From: JBDKGH01 sp039798265
Lineage (GTDB): Bacteria > Bacteroidota > Bacteroidia > Flavobacteriales_D > Sanyastnellaceae
Reading direction: 5' to 3'
Length of the DNA: 14,371 nucleotides
NCBI GenBank assembly: GCA_039798265.1
Contig: JBDKGH010000155.1
Location: 1 to 14,371 of the forward strand
Both the position numbers and the translations under genes were made by a program. The notes beneath the pieces are model-generated. The model saw only the letters and a program-made list of their open reading frames with translations, was not told the DNA's origin and made no database searches. Position 1 is the first letter of the stretch. Each line of letters begins with the position of its first letter. This document shows, one piece after another, positions 12,672 through 14,371 of the stretch.

Positions 12672-14371
12672 TTAATCCAGTTGATGAGCGAGAACCACTG
12701 TTTTTTTGAATTGACTGACACGACCGTCGGTGGTGAAAAACTCAATGTAAACGATGTACACGCCTATCGGCATTTTTTGATTTTCTTCATTGAATCCGTC
12801 CCAAGATATAGAGCCGGTGTTTCCTAAGAGTTCATTTCGCATCAAGCGATTGACGCGGCGTCCGTTGCTATCGAACAGGGTGATATTTCCTGTGTAGCCA
12901 GGTTCATCGAGTTGGTAACTAAAGGTCGTTACATCTTGGTGGCCATCGAGATCGGGAGAAAATACTTCTGGAAAAATGGTGATTTGATCTTCAGTGATTC
13001 CGGCATCCATCGCTTGTGAGTTCACATACCCCGGAGTGCCAAAACCTTGCGATTCGGCAGCGGTATGCCAGTTGGTTGGATCGTCGCTGTTTCGATTAAA
13101 ATCAATGCGCTCAAGCGAAGCTCCATTTAAATCATCGAGCAAGGGGTATTGCTGGTCTTGATTATATGGAACGCGATCAAGTATTTGGTTATTTAAATCA
13201 GCTAAAATCACAATTCCTTCATCGTCGTTGAAAGAGGGTAAAGCATCTACTACAAAAATGCGTTCGAGGGCTGCGAAAGGATAGAGCCCTTCGATGTTAG
13301 CACGGTCTTCGGTGAATACAACGTATTCCATAGGCATGAGAATGCGGTTGTCTTCAGTGAGAATACTGTAGTCTTCTACTACACCATCTGCCTCCCGTGC
13401 TATTTGAATTTCGCGAAGAGAAATGGTTTTGTTTGAGTTGTTATAAACTTCAATGTAATCGTCTGCACCGGTGAAAGAATTGTAGAGGATTTCATTGATG
13501 ATCACATCACCCACTTCAATGGCTTGTGGAATACCAAAAATACCATTGATGGTTCCTGCGATGTTTCCAGAACAATCACTTACTCCGGTGATCGTAAACT
13601 CATGAAGTACACTAGGGTCGAGGCTTCCATAGCTGAGGTTGATACCATTGAGATCGCTGCTGGCAAAGCTGGCCGGGCCATTGTATACTTCGATGCCATC
13701 GATGGTGAAAACAATGGTAGAAGCTCCGAGCGTTTCATTAAAAAACAAATTCATCACACCGAGGTTGGTGACAATGGGATAGCTGTAAGTAGGTGGTGTG
13801 GTATCGGGTGTAAGGTCGTATACAGCATTTTGCAAGCCTGGCGTACCGCCTATTTCTGCTGTGCTGGCCTTCCAGTTATTCGACCCGGAACAAGGGGCAA
13901 ATGGATTGATCAATTCTAACGAGTAGCCTCCTTCTTTTTTGATGACATCGCCGTACCACTCATCAGTGTAACTCACGCGATCGAGTTGATTGCCATTGGC
14001 GTCAGTCAAGGTGAGCGTAGCTTGAGTATTGGTGAGACCTGGGAAACTTTCGATTAATATTTTGTTACTTACTTGAATAAATGAAAATTCATCGGATACA
14101 TCGCCCACCATGAGATATCCGCCAGCAGGAATAAGAGTTTGGGAGGTAAAGGTGGCAAGATTGATTTTACAATTTTTCAAATCGAGCAAACGATTCCCTT
14201 TGTTGTGAATTTCAATATACTCAGCATCGGGAGCGCCTATGGATGGATCGGGGTCAGCCATAATTTCGGTGATGATTAATTCGCCTACCTCAGGTGCAAA
14301 ACCTTGTGTTATGGTTAAGGTCGTTTCTACCAAAGCATTTCCAGAGCAATCAGTCACTCCGCTTAGGGTGA
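12672..14371 (-). CDS. Large modular surface protein, C-terminal part (lamin-tail domains; runs off right edge)
   Basis: The frame is open to the right edge, so this is the C-terminal 566 or so residues of a longer secreted protein. Counting from codon 14357-14355 as residue 1, the order is: end of a bacterial Ig-like domain (GVTDCSGN), lamin-tail domain 1 (about 25-178, GELIITEIMADPDPSIGAP onward), a second Ig-like domain (about 187-275, ending GVSDCSGN), lamin-tail domain 2 (about 282-445), and a C-terminal domain from about 457 with VFSPDLDGHQDV, a SWDGFNEENQ turn, and the end KKTVVLAHQLD. The last domain resembles FlgD-Ig/CHU_C domains found at the ends of many Bacteroidota type IX-secreted proteins; a sorting role is inferred. 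There is no catalytic motif in the part seen. Adhesion or cell-surface structure is a guess. Confidence 0.85.
   Translation of the reverse strand, partial: TLSGVTDCSGNALVETTLTITQGFAPEVGELIITEIMADPDPSIGAPDAEYIEIHNKGNRLLDLKNCKINLATFTSQTLIPAGGYLMVGDVSDEFSFIQVSNKILIESFPGLTNTQATLTLTDANGNQLDRVSYTDEWYGDVIKKEGGYSLELINPFAPCSGSNNWKASTAEIGGTPGLQNAVYDLTPDTTPPTYSYPIVTNLGVMNLFFNETLGASTIVFTIDGIEVYNGPASFASSDLNGINLSYGSLDPSVLHEFTITGVSDCSGNIAGTINGIFGIPQAIEVGDVIINEILYNSFTGADDYIEVYNNSNKTISLREIQIAREADGVVEDYSILTEDNRILMPMEYVVFTEDRANIEGLYPFAALERIFVVDALPSFNDDEGIVILADLNNQILDRVPYNQDQQYPLLDDLNGASLERIDFNRNSDDPTNWHTAAESQGFGTPGYVNSQAMDAGITEDQITIFPEVFSPDLDGHQDVTTFSYQLDEPGYTGNITLFDSNGRRVNRLMRNELLGNTGSISWDGFNEENQKMPIGVYIVYIEFFTTDGRVSQFKKTVVLAHQLD
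13023..14285 (-). repeat. Two protein-level repeats of an Ig-like plus lamin-tail module
   Basis: The surface protein repeats with a period of about 258 residues. Matched landmarks are V(T/S)DCSGN, then GELIITEI versus GDVIINEI, EYIEIHNKGN versus DYIEVYNNSN, QLDRVSY versus ILDRVPY, SLELINP versus SLERIDF, and GTPGLQN versus GTPGYVN. Lamin-tail copy 1 covers about 13824-14285 and copy 2 about 13023-13514. The copies are clearly diverged, so this is old domain duplication rather than recent DNA repeat expansion. Confidence 0.75.

Overview
The window reads as chromosomal DNA from a member of the Bacteroidota, most likely near the Flavobacteriales. Three things point there: a surface protein built from lamin-tail domains with a FlgD/CHU_C-like C-terminal domain, a promoter of the Bacteroidota type (TTTG, then TAnnTTTG) with no obvious Shine-Dalgarno sites, and the residue style of the housekeeping proteins (for example NFPYN in RsmA and a KDFSSGKGG block in DnaG). 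All 14 genes recognised lie on the minus strand, so they are transcribed from high to low coordinates. The gaps are short and none exceeds about 170 bases. I see no tRNA, rRNA, CRISPR array, insertion sequence or phage gene.

In transcription order, the right-hand half (about 14371 to 6390) holds mixed genes: the C-terminal part of a large modular surface protein, a NodB-type polysaccharide deacetylase, the rRNA dimethyltransferase gene rsmA (ksgA), two small overlapping membrane-protein genes (DUF4234 and DUF2752 types), the primase gene dnaG, and a multi-pass membrane protein of the family misleadingly called 'site-specific recombinase' (PF10136).

The left-hand half is one compact operon for iron-sulfur cluster assembly: sufA, sufB, sufC, sufD, sufS, sufE and sufT, followed by dxr (ispC), which runs off the left edge. 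SufS with SufE supplies sulfur, SufBCD is the ATP-driven scaffold, and SufA and SufT act in carrying or maturing clusters. A strong promoter lies just upstream of sufA. An 8-bp-arm inverted repeat resembling a Fur/PerR-type box sits just downstream of its -7 element, which suggests control by iron or oxidants. dxr, the second step of the MEP isoprenoid pathway, seems to ride at the end of this operon.

The most striking point is that DnaG has lost all four zinc ligands of its N-terminal zinc-binding domain while keeping the rest of that domain and the TOPRIM acidic residues. I did not find a wholly new multi-gene system. The remaining points of interest are regulatory sites, the uncharacterised membrane proteins, and gene linkage.
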